Of a DNA stretch of 64,000 nucleotides, positions 52,609-62,196 are shown piece after piece (positions within the stretch are counted from its first letter, which is position 1; each line of letters opens with the position of its first letter). The notes below the pieces were generated by a model. The model saw nothing but the letters and a program-made list of their open reading frames with translations. It did no database searches and had not been told where the DNA came from. Origin of the DNA: Planctomycetota bacterium (GTDB lineage: Bacteria; Planctomycetota; UBA1135; UBA2386). Where the stretch lies: contig JACRLW010000071.1 in assembly GCA_016235155.1 (NCBI GenBank), positions 20,258 through 84,257 of the forward strand. Reading direction: 5' to 3'. The position numbers and the translations under genes were made by a program.

Positions 52609-55437
52609 ATGTCGTTCGGCGCCGGTCTGCTCGTCTTGTTCGCATCGATGCTCCCGCAGGACGACGCCGCGAGCCGCGGTCCGATCCTGTGGTACCGGGC
52701 GCCCGCGGCGCGCTGGGAGGAGGCGCTGCCGGTCGGCAACGGGCGGCTCGGTGCCATGGTCTTCGGCGATCCCGATCGCGAGGTCCTGCAACTGAACGAG
52801 GACTCGGTCTGGTCCGGCGGGCCGACGGAGATGGACAAGAAGGGCGCGTCGCGCTTTCTCGCCGAAGCCCGTGCCCTGCTCTTCGCGGGCAAGGTCGTCG
52901 AGGGGCAGCGGCTGATGCAGAAGGAGTTCATGAACGAGGAGCAGCGGCCGAGCCATCAGACGCTCGGCGAGCTCGGATTGGCGTGGCGGCACGGCGGGAC
53001 GGTGAGCGCCTACCGCCGCGAACTCGACCTCGACACCGCGATCGCGAGCACGGCGTTCACGGTCGAGGGCACGTCGTTCCGCGAGGAGGTCTTCGCGAGC
53101 GCCGCCGATCACGTGCTCGTCGTGCGGTTGTCGCGCGAGGGGGCGCGACCGATCGACGTCGACCTCGAGCTCACCCGCGCGCGCGGCGCGACGACCGCGT
53201 ACGGCGAACGCGATGCGACGCTGGACGGCCGCGCGTGGACTGCGCACGCGCGCGACGAGTCGCAGCGGCATCGCGACGCCGCACGCGGCGATGCGGCTGG
53301 TTATTGGGCGCGGCTCGCGTCGGACGATCGCGGCTGGCGCGAGCGCTGGCAGGATCCCGAGCTCGACGATTCCGCGTGGGCGACGCTCGCGATGCCGTCA
53401 CGCTGGTCGGGCACGGCGCTCGCCGAGGCCGACGGACTGGTCTGGTTCCGCAGGACGCTCGAAGTGCCGGACGCGCTCGCCGGGCGCGAACTCGCGCTCG
53501 CACTCGGCGCGATCGACGACAGCGACCTCTGCTTCTGGGACGGCGAACCGATCGGTGAGAGCGTGCAGGCCTGGCAGCAGCCGCGCGGCTACGCGGTGCC
53601 GGCGGCGAAGGCGACGGCCGGCAAACACCTGCTGTGCGTGCTCGTGCACGACAGCGGCGGCGAGGGCGGATTCGCCGCGACCGCGACCGACTTCGCGCTG
53701 CGCGCGCGCGACGACGCGAGCGCATCGCTGCCGTTCGCGGGCGCATGGCGCTGGCGTCGCGACGCGCAAGCGCTCGTGCCCGACGACGATCGCGGCGTGC
53801 ACTTCGCGGCGCGGCTCGGCGTCACGAGCGACGGCGAGGTGACCGCGCACGACGACCACCTCGCGATCCGCAGCGCCGGCGAGATCGTCGTGCTGCTCGC
53901 GGCGCGCACCGACTACCGCGGCGGCGACCCCGGCCGGCGCGCAGCGGAGGATCTCGCGCGAGCACGCGTGAAGTCCGTCGGTGCGCTGCGTAACGCGCAC
54001 GTCGCCGAGCATCGCCGTCTGTTCCGCCGCGTCAGCCTCGATCTCGGCGGCGCCGAACGACGCACGACGCCGACCGACGAACGGCTCGCCGCGTTGCGCG
54101 CCGATCCTGCCGCCGACGATCAGGATCTTTGCGCCACGTACTTCCAGTACGGCCGCTACCTGCTGATGTCGTCGTCGCGACCCGGCGGACTTCCCGCGAA
54201 CCTGCAAGGCCTCTGGAACCGTCACTTCGAAGCGCCCTGGGGCGCTGACTACCACATCAACATCAACGTCCAGATGAACTACTGGCCCGCCGAGGTGACC
54301 AACCTCGCCGAGTGCCACGAACCGTTCTTCGACCTGATCGAGGGGCTCGCGCGCCGCGGCGCTTCGACCGCGCGCGAGCTCTATGCGTGCCCCGGCTGGG
54401 TCGCGCACCACACCACCAACGCCTGGCACTTCACATCGCCGATCGGGCTCACGGTCTGGGGACTCTGGCCGACCGGTGGTGCCTGGTGCACCCGGCACCT
54501 CTGGGAGCACTACGAGTACGGCCAGGACCTCGCGTTCCTGCGCGAGCGCGCGTGGCCGCTGCTGCGCGGCTCGGCCGAGTTCTTCCTCGCCTATCTCTGC
54601 GAGGATCCCGCGACCGGCTTGCTCGTGAGCGGCCCGTCGTCGTCGCCCGAGAACAGCTTCCGCACCGGCGACGGCCAGGTCGCCGACACCGGAATGGGTG
54701 CGACGATGGACCAGATGATCGTCTGGGACCTCTTCACCAACCTGCTGCTCGCGGCGGACGTGCTCGGGATCCGCGAGAGCGACCCGCTCGTCGCGAAGGT
54801 CGAAGCCGCGCGCGCGAGGCTGGCTGGTCCGCGGATCGGGAGCGATGGCCGTCTCCTCGAATGGTCGCGCGAATACGCGGAGCCCGAGCCGGGGCACCGC
54901 CACATGTCGCACCTCTATGGGCTGCACCCCGGCCGCCAGATCACGTCGCAGACCCCCGAACTCCTCGCCGCGGCTCGCAAGTCGCTCGACCACCGCCTTG
55001 CCTACGGCGGCGGGCACACCGGCTGGAGCCGTGCCTGGATGATCAACTTCTTCTCTCGCTTCCGCGACGCGGAGAGCGCACACGACAACCTGCTCGCATT
55101 GCTCCGCAAGTCGACCCTGCCGAACCTCTTCGACGACCACCCGCCCTTCCAGATCGACGGCAACTTCGGCGGCTGCGCCGGCATCGCCGAAATGCTCGTG
55201 CAGTCGCACGACGGCGAGATCGTGCTGCTGCCGGCATTGCCGAAGGCCTGGGCGAACGGCGCTGTGCGCGGCCTGCGCGTGCGCGGCGGCGCGGAGTTGG
55301 ACATGCGCTGGAAGGACGGGGCGCTGGTCGAGGCGAAGCTGCACGCGACGACGAGCTTCACCGGACGCGTCCGCTACGGAGCGAAGGCCGTTCCGATGAC
55401 CCTCGCTGCCGGTGAGCGCGGGCGCTTCGCGCCGTGA
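52609..55437 (+). CDS. GH95 family glycosidase (alpha-L-fucosidase-like) with an inserted domain
   Basis: A 942-residue secreted protein (signal MSFGAGLLVLFASML). The GH95 N-terminal beta domain (WYRAPAARWEEALPVGNGRLGAMVFG, LNEDSVWSGGP) is split near residue 205-230 by a galactose-binding-like insert ending about 365 (RWQDPELDDSAWATLAMP, VWFRRTLEVPD). It then resumes (ARTDYRGGDP). The catalytic barrel has HININVQMNYWPAEV (substrate Asn residues), SSSPENSF (general acid Glu, about residue 681), HRHMSHLYGLHPG and HPPFQIDGNFGG (Asp, about 849). It should release alpha-1,2-linked fucose or a similar sugar outside the cytoplasm. Confidence 0.9.
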   Translation: MSFGAGLLVLFASMLPQDDAASRGPILWYRAPAARWEEALPVGNGRLGAMVFGDPDREVLQLNEDSVWSGGPTEMDKKGASRFLAEARALLFAGKVVEGQRLMQKEFMNEEQRPSHQTLGELGLAWRHGGTVSAYRRELDLDTAIASTAFTVEGTSFREEVFASAADHVLVVRLSREGARPIDVDLELTRARGATTAYGERDATLDGRAWTAHARDESQRHRDAARGDAAGYWARLASDDRGWRERWQDPELDDSAWATLAMPSRWSGTALAEADGLVWFRRTLEVPDALAGRELALALGAIDDSDLCFWDGEPIGESVQAWQQPRGYAVPAAKATAGKHLLCVLVHDSGGEGGFAATATDFALRARDDASASLPFAGAWRWRRDAQALVPDDDRGVHFAARLGVTSDGEVTAHDDHLAIRSAGEIVVLLAARTDYRGGDPGRRAAEDLARARVKSVGALRNAHVAEHRRLFRRVSLDLGGAERRTTPTDERLAALRADPAADDQDLCATYFQYGRYLLMSSSRPGGLPANLQGLWNRHFEAPWGADYHININVQMNYWPAEVTNLAECHEPFFDLIEGLARRGASTARELYACPGWVAHHTTNAWHFTSPIGLTVWGLWPTGGAWCTRHLWEHYEYGQDLAFLRERAWPLLRGSAEFFLAYLCEDPATGLLVSGPSSSPENSFRTGDGQVADTGMGATMDQMIVWDLFTNLLLAADVLGIRESDPLVAKVEAARARLAGPRIGSDGRLLEWSREYAEPEPGHRHMSHLYGLHPGRQITSQTPELLAAARKSLDHRLAYGGGHTGWSRAWMINFFSRFRDAESAHDNLLALLRKSTLPNLFDDHPPFQIDGNFGGCAGIAEMLVQSHDGEIVLLPALPKAWANGAVRGLRVRGGAELDMRWKDGALVEAKLHATTSFTGRVRYGAKAVPMTLAAGERGRFAP

Positions 55438-55462
55438 ACCCGGAGGCAGGAAGATCGCCGCC

Positions 55463-58400
55463 ATGTCCGCCCTGACGCTCGCCGTGTTGTTCGCCGTCGT
55501 GCCGATCCTTCCCACGCAGGACCCTGAATCCGCCCGCGAGACCTCGCTCTGGACCATCGGCAAGCGCGACGGCAGCGGCGCCGAGTTCGCACTCGCGCCG
55601 GACCGCCACAGCGAGTTCACGCGCGACGGTTGCTTCGCCGTCGACCGCAGCGACCCGGCGCGGGACTGGCCCTACGTGCAACCCGGGCCGAGCGATGCAT
55701 GGGCCGGCGGTCGATCGCACACCTTCACCGTCGCGTTCGGGCTGGTCGCGGCGCCGACGAGCGCAGGCACGTGCAGGCTCGTTCTCGACTTCGTCGACAC
55801 GCACGAGCATCAGCCGCCGCGCGTGAGTCTGCGCCTGAACGACGCCGAGGCGTCGCTGCGTCTGCCCGCCGGCGGCGGCGACGCGTCGATCCACGGCGAG
55901 CCGGGCAAGGGTCGCCCCCACCACGCCGAGCTCGCGTTCCCCACCGCCGCGCTGCGCGCGGGCACCAACCTGCTGCAGATCACCACCGCGCAGGGTTCGT
56001 GGCTGCTCTGGGATCACCTCGCGTTGACCGCACCCGCGGGCCTCGCGATCGCACCCGTCGAGGGCACGGTGATCGCGTCCGCGCAGACTTCGCCCGTCGT
56101 GCACCGCGTGGGTGGCGAGCCGCGTCGTCTGGTCCACGCCTCGGTGCTCCACTTCGGCGCCGCGACCCACGCGCGGATCGCGGTCGGCGACGAAGGCGCG
56201 ATCGGGTTCGATCTCGACACCGGCCTTGCGCAGGTCGACGTCCCGACACGTGAACTCGACGCGCCGACCACGCTGCCGCTGGCGGTGACCATCGGCGAGC
56301 GCGAAGTCGCCAGGACCGCGTTCACGATGCGGCCCGCCCGGCAACTGACGATCTATCTGCTGCCGCACTCGCACACCGACATCGGCTACACCGAGCTGCA
56401 GACGCGCATCGAGCAGAAGCAGGTCGACAACCTGCTCGCCGGCATGGCCGCGGCGCGACGCACGGCGGAGTACCCGGACGGCGCGCGCTTCGTCTGGAAC
56501 GTCGAGGTGCTGTGGGCCGCCGAGCTGTTCCTCGAACGCATGCCCGCGGCGCAGCGAGGCGAGTTCTTCGCCGCGGTGAAGGCGGGGCAGGTGTCGTTGC
56601 AGGGCATGTACCTGAACGAACTCAGCGGCCTGTGCCGGCCCGAGGAACTGCTGCGCCTGTTCCGCACGGCGACGACGATCAGCGCCGTCACCGGAGTGCC
56701 GATCGACTCGGCGATGATCAGCGACGTGCCGGGCCACACCTGGGGCATGGTCACCGCGATGGCGCAGGCCGGCATCCGCTACCTGTCGACGGCGCCCAAC
56801 TACATCGACCGGATCGGCGACACGCTGGTGCAGTGGGAGAACCGGCCATTCTGGTGGCTGTCGCCGTCCGGCACGGAGCGCGTGCTCGTGTGGATCCCGA
56901 AGCTGGGTTACGCGCTGTCGCACGCGATCCGCACGTTGACGCCGCGCTTCGTCGACGACTACGTCGCCGAACTCGACCGTTCGGACTATCCGTACGAGAT
57001 CGCCTACCTGCGCTGGTCCGGCCATGGCGACAACGCGGTGCCCGACCCGTCGATCTGCGACTTCGTGCGTCAATGGAACGCCGACCACGCCTGGCCGCGC
57101 TTCGTCATCGCGTCGACGAGCACGGCGTTCCGCGCGCTCGAGGAGCGACACGGCGAGCAGTTGCCCGAGGTGCGCGGCGAGTGGTCGCCCTACTGGGAGG
57201 ATGGCGCCGGCTCGTCGGCGTCGGAGACCGCGAAGAACCGCGCCAGCGCGGAGCGGCTGACGCAGGCCGAGGCGCTGTGGGCGATGCTCGATCCCGGACA
57301 GTTCCCGGTGCGCGAGTTCGAGGCGGCGTGGCGGGATGTCCTGCTGTACTCGGAACACACCTGGGGTGCCTGGTGCAGCGTGAGCGACCCGAACGCGCCA
57401 GCGACGCGCGAGCAGTGGGACCAGAAGCAGGCCTATGCGGCACAGGCGGACTTGCAGTCGCGACGACTGCTCGCGCGCGTGCTGCAGCAACCGCGGGCCG
57501 TCGCCTTCGGCGGCGCTCCCGGCGCGATCGACGTCCACAACACGACGGGCTGGCCGCGCAGCGAAGTGGTGTTGCTGTCGTCTGGCATCAGCGACGCCGG
57601 CGACATGGTGAGCGATGTCGACGGCCGTCCGGTTCCTTCCCAGCGGTTGCACGGCGGCGAACTCGCCGTGCTGGTCGAGGACCTCGCGCCGTTCTCGACG
57701 CGGCGACTGCTGCTCGCGCGCGGACCCGCGCACGCGCCGAAGGCCGCACGCGTCGTGGCGAACGGCGACGGCATCGACAACGGCCTGTTGCGCGCGCTCG
57801 TCGACGTGCGCAGCGGCGGCATCGTCGAACTGCGCGCGACGGGCATCGACGGCAACCTCATCGACACCGCTTCGGGCCACGCTCTCGGCGAGTACCTCTA
57901 CCTCGTCGGCGACGACCTGGCGCAGTTGCAGTCCAACGACATCGTGTTGCTGAGCATCGACGACGGCGGTCCTCTGGTCGCCACCTTGCGCGTGGAATCG
58001 CAAGCACCGGGCTGCCATTCGCTGGTGCGCGAGATCCGCCTCGCCGCCGGCCAACGGCACCTCGAGCTGTCCAACACTGTCGACAAGCAGCGCCTCGTCG
58101 CTCGCAGCTACACGCGGCGAAGCGGCAAGGAGGCGATCCACTTCGCCTTCCCGTTCGCCGTGCCCGGCGGCCGGATGCTGCTCGATCTGCCGATCGGCGC
58201 GGTGCGACCCGAGTCGGACCTGATCCCTGGCTCGTGCCGCAATTGGCTCACGGCCGGCCGCTTCGCCGACGTCGCCAACGCCGAGTTCGGGGTCACGTGG
58301 GTCACGCTCGACGCCCCATTGGTCGAGGTCGGCGCACTGAGCGCCACGCTCCTGAACTCGCAGACCGACCCCAAGGCCTGGCGATCGGCGATCGAACCGA

Positions 58401-58837
58401 CGCAACGGCTGTTCTCGTGGGTGATGAACAACCACTGGCACACGAACTACCGCGCGTTCCAGGAGGGACCGGTGACGTTCCGCTACGCGGTCTTGCCGCA
58501 CCGCGGCGACGACACCGCCGAAGCGTCGCGCTTCGCAATCGGATTGAGCCAACCGCTGCTCGCCGACCTCGCGGGCGCTTCACCGCCGATCGACGTGCCG
58601 TTGCTCTCCCTGTCCAGCCCCGACGTGATCGTGCTCGGCCTCAAACCGAGCGACGACCACCGCGCCTGGATCGTGCGCCTCTATGGGGCATCGGGGCGCG
58701 ACGCCGACACGACGCTCGCGTGGCGGAACGCGGACACCAAGGTCTGGCTCAGCGACACGAGCGAACAGCGTCGCACGCCGGCGGACGGCCCGATCCGGGT
58801 GCCGGCCTGGGGCATCGTCACGCTGCGCGCCGAGTGA
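55463..58837 (+). CDS. GH38-type alpha-mannosidase fused to a rhamnogalacturonan-lyase-like N-terminal domain
   Basis: A 1124-residue secreted protein (signal MSALTLAVLFAVVPIL). Residues about 35-180 look like the C-terminal beta domain of rhamnogalacturonan lyases (LWTIGKRDGSGAEFAL, VSLRLNDAEASL, TNLLQITTAQGSWLLWDHLAL). The GH38 domain starts near 295 with LPHSHTDIGYTELQ (zinc His and Asp). The likely nucleophile Asp is in ISDVPGHTWGM (about residue 421). A beta-rich C-terminal mannosidase region follows from about 690. It lies 25 bases after the GH95 gene, GGAGG upstream, so the two act in one operon on fucose- and mannose-containing glycans. Confidence 0.83.
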   Translation: MSALTLAVLFAVVPILPTQDPESARETSLWTIGKRDGSGAEFALAPDRHSEFTRDGCFAVDRSDPARDWPYVQPGPSDAWAGGRSHTFTVAFGLVAAPTSAGTCRLVLDFVDTHEHQPPRVSLRLNDAEASLRLPAGGGDASIHGEPGKGRPHHAELAFPTAALRAGTNLLQITTAQGSWLLWDHLALTAPAGLAIAPVEGTVIASAQTSPVVHRVGGEPRRLVHASVLHFGAATHARIAVGDEGAIGFDLDTGLAQVDVPTRELDAPTTLPLAVTIGEREVARTAFTMRPARQLTIYLLPHSHTDIGYTELQTRIEQKQVDNLLAGMAAARRTAEYPDGARFVWNVEVLWAAELFLERMPAAQRGEFFAAVKAGQVSLQGMYLNELSGLCRPEELLRLFRTATTISAVTGVPIDSAMISDVPGHTWGMVTAMAQAGIRYLSTAPNYIDRIGDTLVQWENRPFWWLSPSGTERVLVWIPKLGYALSHAIRTLTPRFVDDYVAELDRSDYPYEIAYLRWSGHGDNAVPDPSICDFVRQWNADHAWPRFVIASTSTAFRALEERHGEQLPEVRGEWSPYWEDGAGSSASETAKNRASAERLTQAEALWAMLDPGQFPVREFEAAWRDVLLYSEHTWGAWCSVSDPNAPATREQWDQKQAYAAQADLQSRRLLARVLQQPRAVAFGGAPGAIDVHNTTGWPRSEVVLLSSGISDAGDMVSDVDGRPVPSQRLHGGELAVLVEDLAPFSTRRLLLARGPAHAPKAARVVANGDGIDNGLLRALVDVRSGGIVELRATGIDGNLIDTASGHALGEYLYLVGDDLAQLQSNDIVLLSIDDGGPLVATLRVESQAPGCHSLVREIRLAAGQRHLELSNTVDKQRLVARSYTRRSGKEAIHFAFPFAVPGGRMLLDLPIGAVRPESDLIPGSCRNWLTAGRFADVANAEFGVTWVTLDAPLVEVGALSATLLNSQTDPKAWRSAIEPTQRLFSWVMNNHWHTNYRAFQEGPVTFRYAVLPHRGDDTAEASRFAIGLSQPLLADLAGASPPIDVPLLSLSSPDVIVLGLKPSDDHRAWIVRLYGASGRDADTTLAWRNADTKVWLSDTSEQRRTPADGPIRVPAWGIVTLRAE

Positions 58838-58843
58838 TGGGAA

Positions 58844-59386
58844 TCACGCCACGAGGAGATCTCGACGGCGCCGGACCCAGAGCACGAAGCCCCACCAACA
58901 CGCGACGAACAACAGCGCCGACCAGGTCGCCGTGCTCAACATCGACTCCTCGTCGACGATCCCCCGCAGCGCATTGATCTCCGAGGCCAGCCTCGCGCGC
59001 AGGCCCGGTCGATCGAGGACGTACCGCACGTTGTCGATCGTGTAGACGCAGGTGCCCGCCGACAGCAGCGGGTACGCCCAGCGCCGGAGCTGCCACAGAC
59101 CGACGAACAGCGCGGCGAACAGAGCGGTGTACGCGCCGTGGTAGACCTGCGCGACGAGTCCGCCGCGGAGTTCACCGGCCAACGGCACCGCGCTGCCGAT
59201 CGAGAGGACCTCGAGCACGGCCGAGAAGCCGAACGCCGCGGCGGCAAACTTCAGCGTGAAGAGACCGCGTGCGGGGCGCGGCGCGATGGCCGCGCGGCGC
59301 CACTCGCCGTCCGACTTCACGGCGCCGCAGAAGCGACACACGATCGCCTCGGGCTGGATCAGCTCGGCACAGAAGCGGCACTTCAT
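58844..59386 (-). CDS. Zinc-ribbon membrane protein with four transmembrane helices
   Basis: A 180-residue protein starting MKCRFCAELIQPEAIVCRFCG, a Cys-x2-Cys...Cys-x2-Cys zinc ribbon. After a short linker come four hydrophobic helices (LKFAAAAFGFSAVLEVLSIG, GAYTALFAALFVGLW, YPLLSAGTCVYTIDN, WSALLFVACWWGFVLWV). It is probably an inner-membrane protein whose ribbon faces the cytoplasm. Function unknown. Its stop is seven bases from the convergent GH38 stop. Confidence 0.8.
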   Translation of the reverse strand: MKCRFCAELIQPEAIVCRFCGAVKSDGEWRRAAIAPRPARGLFTLKFAAAAFGFSAVLEVLSIGSAVPLAGELRGGLVAQVYHGAYTALFAALFVGLWQLRRWAYPLLSAGTCVYTIDNVRYVLDRPGLRARLASEINALRGIVDEESMLSTATWSALLFVACWWGFVLWVRRRRDLLVA

Positions 59387-59495
59387 CGGTTTCTCTCGGA
59401 GATCGGTGCACGGTCACGTCGGCGGCGCGGCAATCTAGGGCCACGCGACGGTTTCGATCGTCGGTTCCCTTCCGGTCGGTCCACGATCGGACGAA

Positions 59496-59759
59496 GTGCC
59501 GCTCGCGGTGCTCTCCCAACTCCCGAAGCTGGGGATGAGCTTCTTCGGTCTTCACGCGTACCCCGAAGGCGGACCGAACGCCGAGCCGCTGGTGTGGATC
59601 GGCCGCAACGGCGAGTTTGGTCCCGACGGCACCGTGACGGCGAGCTATCCCGCGAGCTGGCCGGATGGTCGGACCGCGGTCTTCCCCGCGACGGCGCCGC
59701 AAGTCGGGCAGGCCGTCGTGGTGGTCCCGGGTCCGACGGGTCGGAGCGTGGGAGGCTGA
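59496..59759 (+). pseudogene. Fragment of a secreted glycosidase-like (DUF4838-type) protein
   Basis: An 87-codon frame reads LPKLGMSFFGLHAYPEGG, EPLVWIGRNGEFGPDGTVTA and SYPASW. This is what I recall from the middle of large planctomycete proteins of the DUF4838/alpha-glucuronidase-like kind. Neither the N-terminal domain nor the catalytic barrel is present, and the frame ends after 264 bases. It looks like a deletion remnant. A short independent protein cannot be excluded. Confidence 0.45.
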
Positions 59760-59830
59760 GTCACGTCGAGCGACGGTCCTTACGTAGACATGGGTCTTGT
59801 ATTGCGGATCGCGCTCGCTACGATGGGCGC

Positions 59831-61078
59831 ATGAAGGCGCCGAACTCGGAAGACACTCACGAACTCGTGTTGGTCGACGGCCTTTGCGCGGAGCAGGTCG
59901 ACGAACGGCTGCGCGACGCATGTCGCTTTGCGGACGTGGGCCATCGCGCAGTCGCGTTCTACCTCGCGGACATGCACGAACGCGGATTGCACGCCGCGCT
60001 CGGGATGCCGACGACGGTCGCCTATGCCGTGCGCTCGCTGGGCATGGCGCGCCGCGGGGCGCGCGAGCTGCTCCATGCAGGACTGCGCCTGCGTGAGCTC
60101 TCCTTGATCGACGGAGCATTCCGCGAGAGCCGTCTCGCCTAGTCGCGCGTCAGGAGGCTCTGCGAGGTCGCGACTCCGGACAGCGAGGCGGCATGGCTGG
60201 AGCGAGCCCTGACGACCTCGCAGGAGGATCTCGACCTGCTCGTGAAGCGCGCGCGCTTCGGCGAACCACCGCCGAGCGGCGAGGGACTCCCGCGTTCGCG
60301 ATTCCGCGTGAGCGTCGAGCTCGACGCCGTCCAGTGGCAGGCGTGGGAGAACGCCCGCGAGAAGCTGCGCGCCGAGTTGAAGAACAGCGGCGAACTCCGC
60401 GACGCCGACTTGCTCGCAGAGATGACGCGTCTCGTGCTCGCCAGCGACGTGGACAGCGGCGTGAAGGGCCGTCACGCGGTCGAGGGCGGCGCCTTCCGCG
60501 TGTTGGTGCGCGAGGAGGACCAGGCGTCCGATCCGCTGCCGGCAGTCGAAGCGGTCGCGAGCGACGCGGCCACTCCTCCAGCACTGCGCACGAAGGTCCT
60601 CGCCCGCGATGGTCACGCTTGCCGTAACTGCTCGTCGAAGCGAGGCCTCCATGCCCACCACGTGGTCTGGCGCAGCAAGGGCGGGCCAACGACGCTCGAG
60701 AACCTCGTCACGATCTGCGCCCGCTGCCACAGCCTCGTGCACGAAGGCTTCCTCGACGTCGAAGTGGCGCAATGCGCCACCCGGCCGGGTGGCGTTGCCT
60801 TCGTCTTCCGTGACGCGAACGGGCAGCGGATCGAGCGCCGCGTGCTCGCGGGCGCGCGCGTGACGCTCCGTGCCCCGCTTGCGGCGTCGGTGGCGCAATG
60901 CGCCGCCCCTGTGACCGCGACGCCGAAGCTCGACGTCCGCTGGCTCGCCACCCGCCTCGACTGGTTCGACGGACGCAGCGGCCGCTTCGTCGTGCGGCCC
61001 GAGTTCAGGGATCGGCTCGACGAGGAGCTGCGCGAATTCGTGCGCCCGGCTACTCCTGCTCGAACCCGTGGCTGGTGA
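59831..61078 (+). pseudogene. HNH endonuclease gene interrupted by one in-frame TAG
   Basis: One continuous frame of 416 codons with a TAG at 60140-60142. Before it: MKAPNSEDTHELVLVDGLCA...LSLIDGAFRESRLA. After it: SRVRRLCEVATPDSEAAWLE..., exactly the junction where related HNH proteins have Trp (TGG). The second part holds the HNH nuclease: LARDGHACRNCSSKRGLHAHHVVW, then NLVTICARCHSLVHEG, with two Cys-x2-Cys zinc pairs and the His-His catalytic strand. A single G-to-A change explains the stop. The second part could be re-initiated at the GTG at 60242 as a 278-residue protein. Confidence 0.75.
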
Positions 61079-61227
61079 ACTCGAGGAGATCTGGGGGCCG
61101 AGGACGAGAACACTCCGCCGAGGTGCGCCAAGTGACCGTCGCGCTCGTCGACGAGGCCGTGCGCGCCGGCGCTCGCGTCGCATGACCGCTCACGCGACAA
61201 CTACCTTGACACCTACCGCCTCGAGCC

Positions 61228-62178
61228 TCACACCCGATACCCCGTCAACCACCCCACGCGCCCCGCAATGCGTCCGTGCACCGCGTCGAAGAACCGCGAC
61301 TGCAGACGCTCCGTCACCGGGCCCCGCCCGCCCGTGCCGATCACGTAGCCGTCGATCTCGCGGACGGGGGTCAACTCGGCGGCGGTGCCGGTGAGGAAGA
61401 CTTCGTCGGCGATGTAGAGCGTGTCGCGGGTGAAGCGGTCTTCGCGGACGGGTAGGCCGAGTTCGCGGGCGAGTTCGATCACCGAGGCGCGGGTGATGCC
61501 TTCGAGGATCGGCTGGGAGGTCGGCGGCGTGACGACGGCGCCGTCGCGCACGATGAACAGGTTCTCGCCGGTGGCTTCGGCGACGTAACCGTCGTCGTCG
61601 AGGAGGATCGCTTCGTCGAAGCCGGCCTGCTGCGCGGCGCGCTTGGCGAGGATCGAGTTCACGTATTGGCCGTTGATCTTGCCCTTGGGCAGGAACGAGC
61701 GGGCGTTCATGCGGACGGTCGACGAGACCTGTGCGCGGATCCCGTGCTGCACGCCTTCGTCGCCGAGGTAGCGGCCCCAGGGCCAGGTCGCGATCGCGAC
61801 GCGGATGCGGTTGTTCGTCACGCCGAGGCCCCGCTTGCCGTCGTCGATGAAGACGACCGGGCGCAGGTAACCGGCGGCCAGCTGATTGCGCTTCAGGGTC
61901 TCGACGCAGCCCTTGGTCAACGCCTCGAGCGTGAACGGGATCTCGATGCGGCACAGCGCCGCCGAGCGGAACAGGCGCTCCAAGTGCTCGCGCAGGCGGA
62001 ACACGGCGGGGCCCGACGCACCGTCGTAGGCACGGATGCCCTCGAAGGCGCCGAGGCCGTAGTGCAGCGTGTGCGTCATGATCGGCACGAGCGCCTGCTC
62101 GGTCGGGACGCACGCGCCGTCGAGCCAGGTGAACGGGACGCGGCAGTTCTCGGGGACGGGGTCGAAGGTCTTCGTCAT
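61228..62178 (-). CDS. ilvE: Branched-chain amino acid aminotransferase
   Basis: A 316-residue PLP fold IV enzyme. FTWLDGACVPTEQALVPIMT, HYGLGAFEGIRAY, the PLP lysine in KGKINGQYVNSILAK (Lys167 likely), GFDEAILLDDDGYVAEATGENLF, ILEGITRASVIELA and TGTAAELTPVREIDG are all standard for IlvE. It carries out the last step of leucine, isoleucine and valine synthesis with glutamate. It is followed downstream only by a non-coding gap; the next gene upstream on the same strand is the small secreted protein. Confidence 0.93.
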   Translation of the reverse strand: MTKTFDPVPENCRVPFTWLDGACVPTEQALVPIMTHTLHYGLGAFEGIRAYDGASGPAVFRLREHLERLFRSAALCRIEIPFTLEALTKGCVETLKRNQLAAGYLRPVVFIDDGKRGLGVTNNRIRVAIATWPWGRYLGDEGVQHGIRAQVSSTVRMNARSFLPKGKINGQYVNSILAKRAAQQAGFDEAILLDDDGYVAEATGENLFIVRDGAVVTPPTSQPILEGITRASVIELARELGLPVREDRFTRDTLYIADEVFLTGTAAELTPVREIDGYVIGTGGRGPVTERLQSRFFDAVHGRIAGRVGWLTGYRV

Positions 62179-62196
62179 CGCGGAGGTCTCTCGCGG

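Noticed and set aside
61079-61185. A short frame ending RQVTVALVDEAVRAGARVA that resembles the N-terminus of an IS3-family transposase OrfB
   Set aside because: Only about 19 residues agree with the pattern I remember, no downstream transposase sequence or terminal repeats are visible, and the match could be chance in high-G+C sequence.
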